A stretch of DNA of 55,202 bases from Blautia luti (GTDB lineage: Bacteria; Bacillota; Clostridia; Lachnospirales; Lachnospiraceae): the NCBI RefSeq assembly GCF_013304735.1, contig NZ_JAAITI010000024.1, positions 1 through 55,202 of the forward strand, in the 5' to 3' direction. A program made the translations under genes and the position numbers. The notes beneath the pieces are model-generated. The model did no database searches and was not told where the DNA came from. It saw only the letters and a program-made list of their open reading frames with translations. Positions 39,385 to 48,227 of the stretch are shown in pieces; within the stretch, counting starts at the first letter, position 1; every line of letters starts with the position of its first letter.

Positions 39385-41070
39385 TTGAAGATCTTACTTG
39401 CAGCGTGCAACGCAAAATATATCCATTCCAATCTTGCAGTATACAACCTGAAATCCTGCTCCGGAAAGTACAGTCCCAATGTAGTGATCAAAGAGTATAC
39501 GATCAACCAGATCCGGGATGACATTTTAAAGGACATTTATCTGGAACAGCCGGATGTGATCTGTTTTTCCTGCTATATCTGGAATATTTCCTTTGTAAAA
39601 GAACTGGTACCGGATCTTAAGAAAATCCTTCCACATGTGGATTTCTGGGCAGGCGGTCCGGAAGTATCTTACGATGCGGTGGAATTTCTGAAAAAGAATC
39701 CCGCGTTTTTTGGTGTGATGGTAGGAGAGGGAGAGGAAACTTTCCATGAACTGGCAGGATATTATATAGAAAGAAAGCCGGAAAACCTGAAAGAAATCCG
39801 AGGTGTGGCTTTTCATGACGAAACCAAAGTCCCGGATATTGTACACACAGGCTGGCGGGAACTGATGGATTTAAGTAAAGTTCCGTTTGCATACAGCAAT
39901 CTTACAGAGTTTAAAAACCGTATCATCTATTATGAGAGCAGCAGAGGGTGCCCGTTTTCCTGCAGCTACTGTCTTTCTTCCATAGACAAGAAGCTTCGGT
40001 TCCGTGATATCGAACTTGTAAAAAACGAATTGCAGTTTTTTATTGACAATAAGGTTCCACAGGTCAAATTTGTAGACCGTACCTTTAACTGCAAACATGA
40101 TCACGCCATGGCAATCTGGCGGTATATTACAGAGCATGACAACGGGATCACGAACTTCCATTTTGAAATTTCCGCGGACCTTCTCCGTGAGGAGGAACTG
40201 GCTCTGATGAAAACCATGCGCCCGGGCCTGATCCAGCTGGAGATCGGGGTACAGTCCACCAATCCGCAGACCATCAAAGCTATTCGGAGAACCATGGATT
40301 TTGAAAAACTGAAAGGAATCGTAGAGCAGATCCACGGCTTTGGAAATATCCACCAGCATCTGGATCTGATCGCAGGACTTCCATATGAGGGATATGACAG
40401 CTTCCATAAGTCGTTCTGCGACGTCTATGCACTGCGTCCGGAGCAGTTTCAGCTTGGTTTTCTGAAGGTGCTGAAGGGTTCCCATATGATGGAGATGACC
40501 GGAGAATATCAGATCCTTTACAAAGACCGGGAACCTTATGAGGTGCTTTCCACAGCCTGGCTGACCTACGGGGAGATTTTGAGGCTGAAAATGGTGGAAA
40601 GTATGGTGGAAGTGTATTATAATAGTGGTCAGTTCAAACACACCCTTGTATTTCTGGAACAGTATTTTGAAGATCCTTTCCGGATGTATGAGGCACTTGG
40701 CAGATTTTATGAGAAAAAAGGATACTCGGAGATTTCTCATTCCAGGATGAGACGCTATGAGATCCTGATGGAATTTGCCGGAGAACAGAAAGAGATCCCG
40801 TTGGAAGCCCTTTCCGATGTGATGCTTCTGGATCTTTATCTTCGTGAGAATTTAAAGAGCAGGCCATCCTTTGCATCCGATCAGAAGCCCTATGAGAGGA
40901 TGATCTGGGATTACCGGAAAGCGGAAAAAATCCCGAAGACCGCCCATATCGAGGTATTCCGAGATGGAAAGAAGATTCTTTTTGATTATACAGACAGGGA
41001 TCCTTTGACCAACAATGCGCGATTAACGGATATTACAGATGAGGTGAATAAAAATTATGGGAATGTTTGA
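39385..41070 (+). CDS. B12-binding radical SAM protein with DUF4080 domain
   Basis: 561 residues. The start is TTG after TAGGAGA. An N-terminal B12-binding-like domain (about 1-130, DVICFSCYIWNISF and WAGGPEVSYDA) is followed by a radical SAM core (about 175-390). The 4Fe-4S cysteines are in RGCPFSCSYCLSS. The C-terminal DUF4080 region (about 395-540) is typical of this Clostridia family. The reaction is not known; a methyl or carbon-skeleton transfer is possible. The small membrane peptide gene overlaps its 3' end. Confidence 0.9.
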   Translation: MKILLAACNAKYIHSNLAVYNLKSCSGKYSPNVVIKEYTINQIRDDILKDIYLEQPDVICFSCYIWNISFVKELVPDLKKILPHVDFWAGGPEVSYDAVEFLKKNPAFFGVMVGEGEETFHELAGYYIERKPENLKEIRGVAFHDETKVPDIVHTGWRELMDLSKVPFAYSNLTEFKNRIIYYESSRGCPFSCSYCLSSIDKKLRFRDIELVKNELQFFIDNKVPQVKFVDRTFNCKHDHAMAIWRYITEHDNGITNFHFEISADLLREEELALMKTMRPGLIQLEIGVQSTNPQTIKAIRRTMDFEKLKGIVEQIHGFGNIHQHLDLIAGLPYEGYDSFHKSFCDVYALRPEQFQLGFLKVLKGSHMMEMTGEYQILYKDREPYEVLSTAWLTYGEILRLKMVESMVEVYYNSGQFKHTLVFLEQYFEDPFRMYEALGRFYEKKGYSEISHSRMRRYEILMEFAGEQKEIPLEALSDVMLLDLYLRENLKSRPSFASDQKPYERMIWDYRKAEKIPKTAHIEVFRDGKKILFDYTDRDPLTNNARLTDITDEVNKNYGNV

Positions 41071-41164
41071 TCCGAAAAAAAGAAAAGTGATCACAGCGAT
41101 CATCGCAGTTATTCTGGTTCTTGCAATGGTAGTTCCGACTGTACTTTCGCTGATCATTTATTAA
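41057..41164 (+). CDS. 35-residue single-helix membrane peptide
   Basis: Short open frame MGMFDPKKRKVITAIIAVI and on to LSLIIY. A basic N-terminus (DPKKRK) is followed by one membrane helix of about 22 residues, cytoplasm-inside by charge. It overlaps the end of the radical SAM gene by 14 bases and ends 10 bases before the next gene, so it fits an operon. A GATGAGGTG stretch about 12 bases upstream may be the ribosome site. No family name recognised. Confidence 0.65.
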   Translation: MGMFDPKKRKVITAIIAVILVLAMVVPTVLSLIIY

Positions 41165-41174
41165 GGCGGCAGTT

Positions 41175-41786
41175 ATGAAACTTGGGAAAAAAGCACTGGA
41201 GGCACTTCAGGCGGAAATAGATGGACAGCTGAAACCCGGAGATGAACTAATCGTGGCAGGCCCTGTGGCAGCAGAAGGTACGGCATGGATTGCAGAGAAC
41301 TACCATGACAGACTGCGGGAAGTTTTTTCGGAACGGTTTCTTGAAGATGCCGGAAAACTTCCGGAAGTTTACGGAACAGGAATGAAAAAAGAGAACAATA
41401 AGGTCTGGAAGATGGCGGAAGCGTCCGGAGCCAGTGCCAGGTATCTGATGGGGGAAGGCGGCTTTCTGTCTGCGCTCTGGAAAATGGCGGAAGCATCCGG
41501 AGTGGGACTTAGCGCAGACCTTCGAAGCGTACCCATCCGACAGGAAACCATAGAGATCTGTGAGATCTTTGATGTGAATCCCTATAAACTCCTTTCCGGT
41601 GGAAGCATTCTTCTGGGAATCCAGGGTGGCGATGCGTTTGTGCAGGAGTTACGAAGAGAAGGGATCATGGCAGCAGTGATCGGGCAGACCAATTCCGGAA
41701 ATGACAGGCTTCTTTACAGCGGCGGAAATGCCAGATATCTGGAGCGTCCGGCGGAAGACGAGATTAAAATAATGAAAAGAGGATAA
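41175..41786 (+). CDS. AIR-synthase-related (AIRS_C-like) protein
   Basis: 203 residues. The middle and C-terminal parts resemble the AIRS C-terminal domain of HypE/PurM/SelD-type ATP-dependent enzymes: ASGVGLSADLRSVPI, CEIFDVNPYKLLSGGSILLG and an AAVIGQTNSGNDRLLY end. The ATP-binding N-terminal domain is absent, so it cannot be a full enzyme of that family. KMAEASG occurs twice, 24 residues apart, within a near-identical 27-base repeat. It lies between the membrane peptide and trmL and is probably co-transcribed with both. Confidence 0.8.
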   Translation: MKLGKKALEALQAEIDGQLKPGDELIVAGPVAAEGTAWIAENYHDRLREVFSERFLEDAGKLPEVYGTGMKKENNKVWKMAEASGASARYLMGEGGFLSALWKMAEASGVGLSADLRSVPIRQETIEICEIFDVNPYKLLSGGSILLGIQGGDAFVQELRREGIMAAVIGQTNSGNDRLLYSGGNARYLERPAEDEIKIMKRG

Positions 41787-41789
41787 ATA

Positions 41790-42290
41790 ATGGGAGTTTT
41801 AAACATTGTACTCCATGAGCCGGAAATTCCGGCAAATACAGGTAATATCGGCAGAACCTGTGTGGCAACAGGAACCAGATTACATCTGATCGAGCCGCTT
41901 GGTTTCCGTCTCAATGAGAAGGCGATCAAGCGTGCAGGCATGGATTACTGGGAACATCTGGATGTGACCAGATATCTGGACTATGAGGATTTTCTCAAGA
42001 AGAATCCGGGAGCGAAGATCTATTACGCAACCACCAAGGCGCCTCAGACTTATACAGATGTAAAGTATGAGGATGACTGTTTTATTATGTTTGGCAAGGA
42101 AAGTGCGGGAATTCCGGAGGATATCCTGGTGAAAAATCAGGAAACCTGCGTGAGAATCCCCATGATCGGGGACATCCGTTCCCTGAATCTGAGCAATTCT
42201 GTTGCCATTGTTCTTTATGAGGCACTGCGCCAGCATAATTTTGCACATATGAATCTGGAAGGGCACCTGAGAAATTACGACTGGAAATAA
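41790..42290 (+). CDS. trmL: tRNA (cytidine(34)-2'-O)-methyltransferase
   Basis: 166 residues, SPOUT (SpoU) fold with a C-terminal knot. It methylates the ribose of position 34 in tRNA-Leu isoacceptors. Motifs: LHEPEIPANTGNIGRTC at the N-terminus, FGKESAGIPEDIL in the middle and IPMIGDIRSLNLSNSVAI in the knot. It starts 3 bases after the preceding gene. A terminator follows. Confidence 0.96.
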   Translation: MGVLNIVLHEPEIPANTGNIGRTCVATGTRLHLIEPLGFRLNEKAIKRAGMDYWEHLDVTRYLDYEDFLKKNPGAKIYYATTKAPQTYTDVKYEDDCFIMFGKESAGIPEDILVKNQETCVRIPMIGDIRSLNLSNSVAIVLYEALRQHNFAHMNLEGHLRNYDWK

Positions 42291-42377
42291 GATTGTGAAC
42301 GGATTGAAAGATTGAAAGTGCATGTCTGCTTTACATACTGAATAGCAAGACGAAGAAGATTTATAGAGTAAATAAAA

Positions 42378-42454
42378 GAACCTCTGATCTGGAAAGATTG
42401 TAGGAAATATTAAGGAATATTTCTTTTACAGCTTTTCGGATCAAAGGTTTTTTA
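42378..42454 (+). terminator. Terminator after trmL
   Basis: AACCTCTGATC pairs imperfectly with GATCAAAGGTT followed by T; a GAAATATT/AATATTTC hairpin lies inside. It also lies close to the end of the minus-strand kinase gene. Confidence 0.75.
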
Positions 42455-42458
42455 TGTT

Positions 42459-43868
42459 TTATTTTGCTTTTTCCAGGGTAAAAATAAATTCTGTTCCCAC
42501 GCCAACAGTGCTGATCACATTGATATTCTGTTTGTGGGCGTTGATGATCTCTTTCACAATAGCGAGTCCAAGGCCGGTTCCCTTACGGTCTTTTCCACGG
42601 GAGACATCGATCTTGTAGAAACGGTCCCAGATTTTGGAAAGACTTTCTTTTGGAATTCCGGTTCCCCGGTCTTTGACAGAGACAAAAACTTTGCCATGGT
42701 TGACGGTTGTTTCCAGTGTAATGGAAGAATTGTCACTGCTGAATTTTACTGCATTATCCAATAAATTGTACAGTACCTGCTGGATCTGCTCCATATCCGC
42801 GCGGACGAACAGCTCTTTGCCTGCCAGAAGGAGTTCCAGCCGGATGTTCCGTTCCGAACAGGTTCCCTCGAAAGAGGCTGCTGTAGTACGGATGGTTTCG
42901 TTGATATCAAAACGCCGCATATGCATCATCCGCTTTTTGACATCCAGTTCGTTTAAAGTAAGGAGGCTTCGGGTAAGTTTCTCCAGACGGGTGGATTCAA
43001 AAGCAATGACTTTCAGATAGCGTTCCTGCATTTCCGGTGGGATGGTACCGTCCAGCATGGCTTCCACATATCCTTTGATGGAGGTCAGAGGTGAGCGGAA
43101 ATCATGGGATACGTTGGAGATAAACTGCCGCTGATATTCTCCGTTTTTGTTCAGCTTGTCTGCCATATAATTCAGGGAATGGGAAAGATATCCCATCTCA
43201 TCTTCAGAATCTACCGGGATCGTATAGGAAAGATTTCCGTTTGCAAATTCCAGGGCACCTTTCAGGATCTCTTTTAACGGTTTGTGCACCCGGTAGAAAT
43301 AAATCAGCAGGAAACTGAAAAACAAAGCGTAAATAATAATAAAGATTAGGATCATGACCTCTACGATATTGCTGCGGCTTTCGTAGAGGTTTTTCATAGG
43401 GTAGTGGACTGCCAGATAACCGATCACCTGGTCTGTATCTTTTATGGGAACGACGGTGCTTAACTGCGTGGTTTTGAATGTCCCATAAAACGTACCGGAA
43501 GAATAACAGATATTTTCGTAATCTGCAGGCCGGAAATTTTTGACAGTGATCTCACCGGAGCCGGAAGACTGTTCATCTGTGTTTATCAGAACGGTTCCGT
43601 CCGTGTCCATGACCCAGAAGTCTGCATTCTGAAAAGCCGCTGCAGAGGAAAGAGCCAGGGAAAGGGAGTCGTTTTCCGGGTCTTTTACAGCCTGACGGAG
43701 TTCATTTCCGGAAACCATCTGGCTGGCTGTGCGGTAAAGGTACTCTCCGGTGGAGCGTTCAAGCCTTTTTTCTACCAGGTAGGAGCCGCCGGAGGAAAGC
43801 AGCAGAAAGCAGATTCCCCCCAACACAAAATACAGGATCAGCAGTTTGGTATAAAGATGCTGCTTCAT
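42459..43868 (-). CDS. HAMP-domain sensor histidine kinase
   Basis: 469 residues. First membrane helix about 8-28, an outside sensing domain (about 29-165), second helix about 170-193, then HAMP (about 195-245). The HisKA phospho-acceptor is His255 in NVSHDFRSPLTS. The ATPase domain (about 355-465) has N box YNLLDNAVKFSS, G1 DRGTGIPKE and G2 GTGLGLAIVKEI. The stimulus is unknown. Its start overlaps the response regulator stop by 4 bases (ATGA), so the two are translationally coupled. Confidence 0.95.
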   Translation of the reverse strand: MKQHLYTKLLILYFVLGGICFLLLSSGGSYLVEKRLERSTGEYLYRTASQMVSGNELRQAVKDPENDSLSLALSSAAAFQNADFWVMDTDGTVLINTDEQSSGSGEITVKNFRPADYENICYSSGTFYGTFKTTQLSTVVPIKDTDQVIGYLAVHYPMKNLYESRSNIVEVMILIFIIIYALFFSFLLIYFYRVHKPLKEILKGALEFANGNLSYTIPVDSEDEMGYLSHSLNYMADKLNKNGEYQRQFISNVSHDFRSPLTSIKGYVEAMLDGTIPPEMQERYLKVIAFESTRLEKLTRSLLTLNELDVKKRMMHMRRFDINETIRTTAASFEGTCSERNIRLELLLAGKELFVRADMEQIQQVLYNLLDNAVKFSSDNSSITLETTVNHGKVFVSVKDRGTGIPKESLSKIWDRFYKIDVSRGKDRKGTGLGLAIVKEIINAHKQNINVISTVGVGTEFIFTLEKAK

Positions 43869-44566
43869 GAATCTTTTACCTCAAATTTGTAACCGATGCC
43901 CCAGACTGTGGAAAGAGCCCAGTTTGGATTATCCTTGATCTTCTCACGGAGACGCTTGATGTGAACGTCTACAGTCCTGGTATCCCCGATGTATTCATAG
44001 CCCCAGATGTGATCCAGGAGCTGTTCCCTTGTAAAAACCTGATTGGGAGAAGCTGCCAGGAAATAGAGAAGCTCCAGTTCCTTTGGCGGCATATCGATCT
44101 GATGTCCCATATATGTCACAGAATAGTTGGTCAGGTTGATCACCAGATCCGGATAGGATACACATTTTTCCTTTGGTGCGGCAGATGGTGATTTTACATG
44201 GAATCTGCGAAGCACTGCACGGACACGTGCAACCAGTTCTTTGGAGTCGAAAGGTTTGATGATGTAATCGTCTGCTCCAAGTTCCAGTCCCAGGACTTTG
44301 TCAAAGGTTTCTCCTTTGGCGGAAAGCATGATGATCGGTACATCGGAAGTATGACGGATCTCACGACATACCTGGTATCCGTCAATACCCGGGAGCATCA
44401 GATCCAGAAGGATCAGATCCGGGTGAAAAATATGGAACTGCTTCAGGGCTTCCTCGCCGTCATTTACGATCTTGGTCTCAAAGCATTCTTTTGTGAGATA
44501 GAGAGCTACCAGCTCTGCAATGTTGTTGTCATCGTCAACAATGAGGATTTTCTGTTTTGTAGCCAT
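43865..44566 (-). CDS. OmpR-family response regulator
   Basis: 233 residues. A receiver domain (1-120) has acidic residues Asp11-13 and phospho-acceptor Asp55 in LLDLMLPG, with the conserved Lys in IIKPFDSKE. The C-terminal winged helix (about 135-230) shows ELELLYFLAASPNQVFTREQ and RTVDVHIKRLREKI. It pairs with the overlapping kinase. An AAAGGAG site precedes the ATG. It lies 17 bases after mutS2, so all three are probably one transcript. Confidence 0.96.
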   Translation of the reverse strand: MATKQKILIVDDDNNIAELVALYLTKECFETKIVNDGEEALKQFHIFHPDLILLDLMLPGIDGYQVCREIRHTSDVPIIMLSAKGETFDKVLGLELGADDYIIKPFDSKELVARVRAVLRRFHVKSPSAAPKEKCVSYPDLVINLTNYSVTYMGHQIDMPPKELELLYFLAASPNQVFTREQLLDHIWGYEYIGDTRTVDVHIKRLREKIKDNPNWALSTVWGIGYKFEVKDS

Positions 44567-44582
44567 GGTTTCCGCTCCTTTT

Positions 44583-46964
44583 TTATTTCTTGAATTCTAC
44601 GATGGTTACGCCGGCATCGCCTTCTCCGAATTCTCCAAGACGGAAGGAAGCTACATGTTTCTGGCGTTTCAGGTAATTGTGGACACCTTTTCTGAGAGCG
44701 CCGGTGCCTTTTCCGTGAACAATGCGGACGGATTTCATGTGTGCGATGTAGGCGTCATCCAGATATTTGTCCAGCTCTGCAACTGCCTCATCCACGGTTT
44801 TTCCCAGAAGATTGATCTCTGTGGAAATGCTGGCCGCTTTTGACATGCGGATCTTTCCGGCGCCAGTACGCTGCATGGACGGGGTGGTGATTACCGGCTC
44901 GTCCACAAGCTCCAGATCGGAGATATGTACTTTGGAACGGATGATTCCCATCTGCACAAAGAGATATCCCTTGGAATCCGGATGGCTGGAAACGGTTCCT
45001 TTCAGATTCAGGCTGAGAACTTTTACAGTATCGCCAAGAGAAAGATCGGATGGTTTCAGCTGCTTCTTTGGTTTTTGCTTCTGCTGTTTGGAAGACATGC
45101 CTTTCTCGGCCTTTGACATACGTTTCTTCAGGTTCTGGCGCTCTTTTTCCACAGAAGCGGTATCTACGTGATCTTTCTGGAACTTATGGAAAAGCTTCAT
45201 GGTCTGGTCTGCGTATTCCTTGGTATCACGGAGAATCGCATGTGCCTGTTCATTGGCTTCTCTTAAGATGCGCTCTTTTCGTTCGTCCAGTTTTTCCTCT
45301 TTTTCCTGGAGAGATTTTTTCAGTTCTTCTACCTGCTCTTTGTAACGGGCAATTTCTGCACGTTCGTTTTCGATGGTGACTCGGCTCTGCTCCAGGGATG
45401 TCAGAACATCTTCAAAAGATTCATCCTGCTCACTGATCTGCTCTTTTGCCTTGTCGATGATGAAATCCGGAAGTCCCAGTTTGGAGGAAATGGCAAATGC
45501 GTTACTTTTTCCGGGAACACCGATCAGAAGACGGTAGGTGGGGCGTAAAGTTTCCACATCGAATTCGCAGCAGGCATTTTCCACACCTGGAGTGGAAAGG
45601 GCATAGATCTTCAGTTCGCTGTAATGGGTGGTTGCCATGGTGCGGATGCCCTGTTCGTGAAGATGGGACAGGATCGCAATGGCAAGAGCGGCACCCTCGG
45701 TAGGGTCAGTACCTGCACCAAGCTCATCGAAGAGGACCAGGGAATCCTGATCTGCGGATTTCAGGAAAGAAACCACGTTTGTCATATGAGAGGAGAAGGT
45801 ACTTAAGGATTGCTCAATGCTCTGCTCGTCTCCGATATCTGCATAGACCTCACGGAAAAGTGCAAGCTCGGAACGGTCCAGTGCCGGGATATGAAGGCCT
45901 GCCTGTCCCATAAGGGTAAGAAGTCCCACGGTTTTCAGAGAGACAGTTTTACCACCGGTGTTTGGTCCTGTGACAACCAGGAGGTCAAAATCATCTCCAA
46001 GGCGGATGTCAATAGGAACGGCTTTTTTCTTATCGATCAAAGGATGACGGGCCTGGCGCAGGCGAATCCGTCCTTCAGTATTGAAGATCGGTTCGCTGGC
46101 ATTCATGTCCATGGCAAGAGCGGCGCGGGCAAAAATAAAGTCCAGCTGTACCATGATGGAAAGATCTGCATGGATGGCTTCCAGTTCTGCAGCTACCTGC
46201 TGGCTTAAGGAGGCAAGGATCACTTCGATCTCTTTCTGTTCTTTCAGCTCCAGCTCGCGGATGTCGTTGTTTAGTTTGACAACAGCCATAGGCTCAATGA
46301 AAAGAGTGGAGCCTGTGGCGGACTGATCGTGGATCATGCCGGCTATCTGGCCTTTGTACTCGGCTTTTACCGGGATACAGTAGCGGCCGTCACGCATGGT
46401 GATGACGGAATCCTGAAGATAATTCCGGGCGCTTCCTGCAACCAGAGAAGAAAGCTGGGTGTGGATCCGGTCGTTGGTGGCTTTGATGCTGCGGCGTATC
46501 TGACGAAGGGTGCTGCTGGCATCGTCACTGATCTCATCCTCGGAAAGGATACAGCGGCGGATCTCTGTGCTCAGAGGTGTGAGAGGTTCCAGTGCCGCAA
46601 ACATTCCGTCAAGGGAATCGGTCATTCCGTCGTCACGGTCACTTCTGGAATAGGCTTTGACACGGCCGGTATTTTCCAGAAGACTGCAGACGGAAAGCAG
46701 CTCCGGCGCGTTCAGGGCGCTGCCTACAGTAAGACGTTTCAGTGTGCCCCGGATATCCTTGACACTGCCAAAGGAAATGCCGCCTTTTTTGAACAGGCGT
46801 GCAAGGGCATCGTGGGTCTGCAGCTGCATGGACCGGATTTCCTCGATATCTGTGGAAGGGGTAAGCTTCCGGCAGAGATCTTTTCCCATGGGGGAGGAAG
46901 CCTTGTCTGTCAGCAGATCTATGATTTTATAGTATTCAAGTGCTTTGTATGCTTTTTTGTTCAT
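44583..46964 (-). CDS. mutS2: MutS2 family ATPase/endonuclease
   Basis: 793 residues, the standard length. MutS2 lacks the mismatch-recognition domains of MutS and acts on branched DNA and on collided ribosomes. The ATPase shows Walker A TGPNTGGKTVSLK and LFDELGAGTDPTEGAAL. A long coiled coil (about 515-630) and a KOW-like segment follow. The C-terminal Smr domain (about 720-793) contains SVRIVHGKGTGALRKGVH. The Smr LDLRG-type block reads INLLGKT. The ATG is preceded by AAAGGAG. The downstream two-component genes probably share its transcript. Confidence 0.97.
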   Translation of the reverse strand: MNKKAYKALEYYKIIDLLTDKASSPMGKDLCRKLTPSTDIEEIRSMQLQTHDALARLFKKGGISFGSVKDIRGTLKRLTVGSALNAPELLSVCSLLENTGRVKAYSRSDRDDGMTDSLDGMFAALEPLTPLSTEIRRCILSEDEISDDASSTLRQIRRSIKATNDRIHTQLSSLVAGSARNYLQDSVITMRDGRYCIPVKAEYKGQIAGMIHDQSATGSTLFIEPMAVVKLNNDIRELELKEQKEIEVILASLSQQVAAELEAIHADLSIMVQLDFIFARAALAMDMNASEPIFNTEGRIRLRQARHPLIDKKKAVPIDIRLGDDFDLLVVTGPNTGGKTVSLKTVGLLTLMGQAGLHIPALDRSELALFREVYADIGDEQSIEQSLSTFSSHMTNVVSFLKSADQDSLVLFDELGAGTDPTEGAALAIAILSHLHEQGIRTMATTHYSELKIYALSTPGVENACCEFDVETLRPTYRLLIGVPGKSNAFAISSKLGLPDFIIDKAKEQISEQDESFEDVLTSLEQSRVTIENERAEIARYKEQVEELKKSLQEKEEKLDERKERILREANEQAHAILRDTKEYADQTMKLFHKFQKDHVDTASVEKERQNLKKRMSKAEKGMSSKQQKQKPKKQLKPSDLSLGDTVKVLSLNLKGTVSSHPDSKGYLFVQMGIIRSKVHISDLELVDEPVITTPSMQRTGAGKIRMSKAASISTEINLLGKTVDEAVAELDKYLDDAYIAHMKSVRIVHGKGTGALRKGVHNYLKRQKHVASFRLGEFGEGDAGVTIVEFKK

Positions 46965-47276
46965 TGTTGCTGTAGTTACTCCTTTTTGTTACTTCTGTTG
47001 ATCTCGTGTTTTTCTGCGTAACACAGGATATGCAAAAAAACACTTCGTTTCCTATTTTACATGATTTCCATAGCAAAGGAAAGTAAAATGTGTTATGATA
47101 CTGAATAAAGCCCGGATGTAAGGGGAGACTGTGCGAAAATACAGGGAAAGCCCGGACCGGGATGCAGCCGGAGATCGTAAAGAAAGGCTGGCTGTGAATA
47201 CAAAGTGTGAAGTGGATACTTTGTTTGGTGAGCATGTCCGCTTTGAAAGTAAAAAGAACAGAAAGGCAAGAATTTT
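46965..47276 (+). other. 312-base divergent region with a possible structured yhaM leader
   Basis: No gene recognised. A -10-like TATGAT lies near 47093-47098, so a leader of about 170 bases may precede yhaM. It contains a CAGCC/GGCTG hairpin (47165-47190), a perfect ACAAAGT/ACTTTGT hairpin (47200-47224) and GCCCGGA twice. I cannot assign it to a known riboswitch. Confidence 0.4.
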
Positions 47277-48224
47277 ATGCGTTTTTTAAATGAATTACAT
47301 GAGGGAGACAGAGTAAACGGAATCTATCTCTGTAAACAGAAACAGGCAGCTACAACGAAGAATGGAAAACCCTATGAGAATCTGATCCTTCAGGATAAAA
47401 CAGGTGTGATCGATGGTAAGATCTGGGACCCAAATTCTCTGGGGATCGATGATTTTGATGCCCTGGATTACATTGAGATCATGGGAGATGTGACAAGTTT
47501 TGCAGGTGCCATGCAGCTGAACATTAAGAGAGCACGCAAGGCAGGAGAAGGGGAGTATGATCCGGCAGATTATCTTCCTACCAGTGAGAACAGTGTGGAC
47601 GATATGCAGAGCCAGCTGCGCGACCTGATCAACAGTGTGAAGAATCCGTATCTTTCCCAGCTTCTGAAGAAGCTTTTTGTGGAAGATCAGGAATTTATGA
47701 AGGTGTTTGAAGGTCATTCCGCAGCCAAGACCGTGCATCATGGATTTATCGGCGGACTGATGGAGCACACCCTTGGAGTGACACGTCTCTGTGATTACAT
47801 GGCAAATGCCTATCCGCTTTTGAACCGTGATCTTCTGATCACAACCGCTCTTCTTCATGATGTGGGCAAGACCAAGGAGCTTTCAGCTTTTCCGATGAAT
47901 GATTATACAGACGAGGGACAGCTTCTGGGACACATTGTGATCGGGGCACAGATGGTACACGACCTGGTAAAAGAGATCCCGGATTTTCCTGAGAAACTTG
48001 AGAATCAGGTAATCCATTGCATCCTTGCCCATCACGGTGAGCTGGAGTACGGCTCTCCCAAGAAACCGGCACTTGCAGAGGCAGTAGCTCTGAATCTGGC
48101 AGACAATACCGATGCAAGAATGGAGACACTGACAGAGATTTTCCACGCAGACAAGGGCAAAAAAGAATGGCTCGGTTATAACCGTCTTTTTGAGTCCAAT
48201 TTAAGAAGAACAGGAGATATTTAA
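47277..48224 (+). CDS. yhaM: 3'-5' exoribonuclease YhaM-like (OB fold plus HD)
   Basis: 315 residues. An N-terminal OB-fold domain (about 1-105, GVIDGKIWDPNS) binds nucleic acid. The HD phosphohydrolase domain (about 150-290) shows HHGFIGGLMEHTLGV and LLHDVGKTKEL, with metal ligands His and His-Asp. YhaM trims the 3' ends of RNA in Firmicutes. AGAAAGG precedes the ATG. rlmD begins 3 bases after the stop, so they are co-transcribed. Confidence 0.92.
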   Translation: MRFLNELHEGDRVNGIYLCKQKQAATTKNGKPYENLILQDKTGVIDGKIWDPNSLGIDDFDALDYIEIMGDVTSFAGAMQLNIKRARKAGEGEYDPADYLPTSENSVDDMQSQLRDLINSVKNPYLSQLLKKLFVEDQEFMKVFEGHSAAKTVHHGFIGGLMEHTLGVTRLCDYMANAYPLLNRDLLITTALLHDVGKTKELSAFPMNDYTDEGQLLGHIVIGAQMVHDLVKEIPDFPEKLENQVIHCILAHHGELEYGSPKKPALAEAVALNLADNTDARMETLTEIFHADKGKKEWLGYNRLFESNLRRTGDI

Positions 48225-48227
48225 TAG

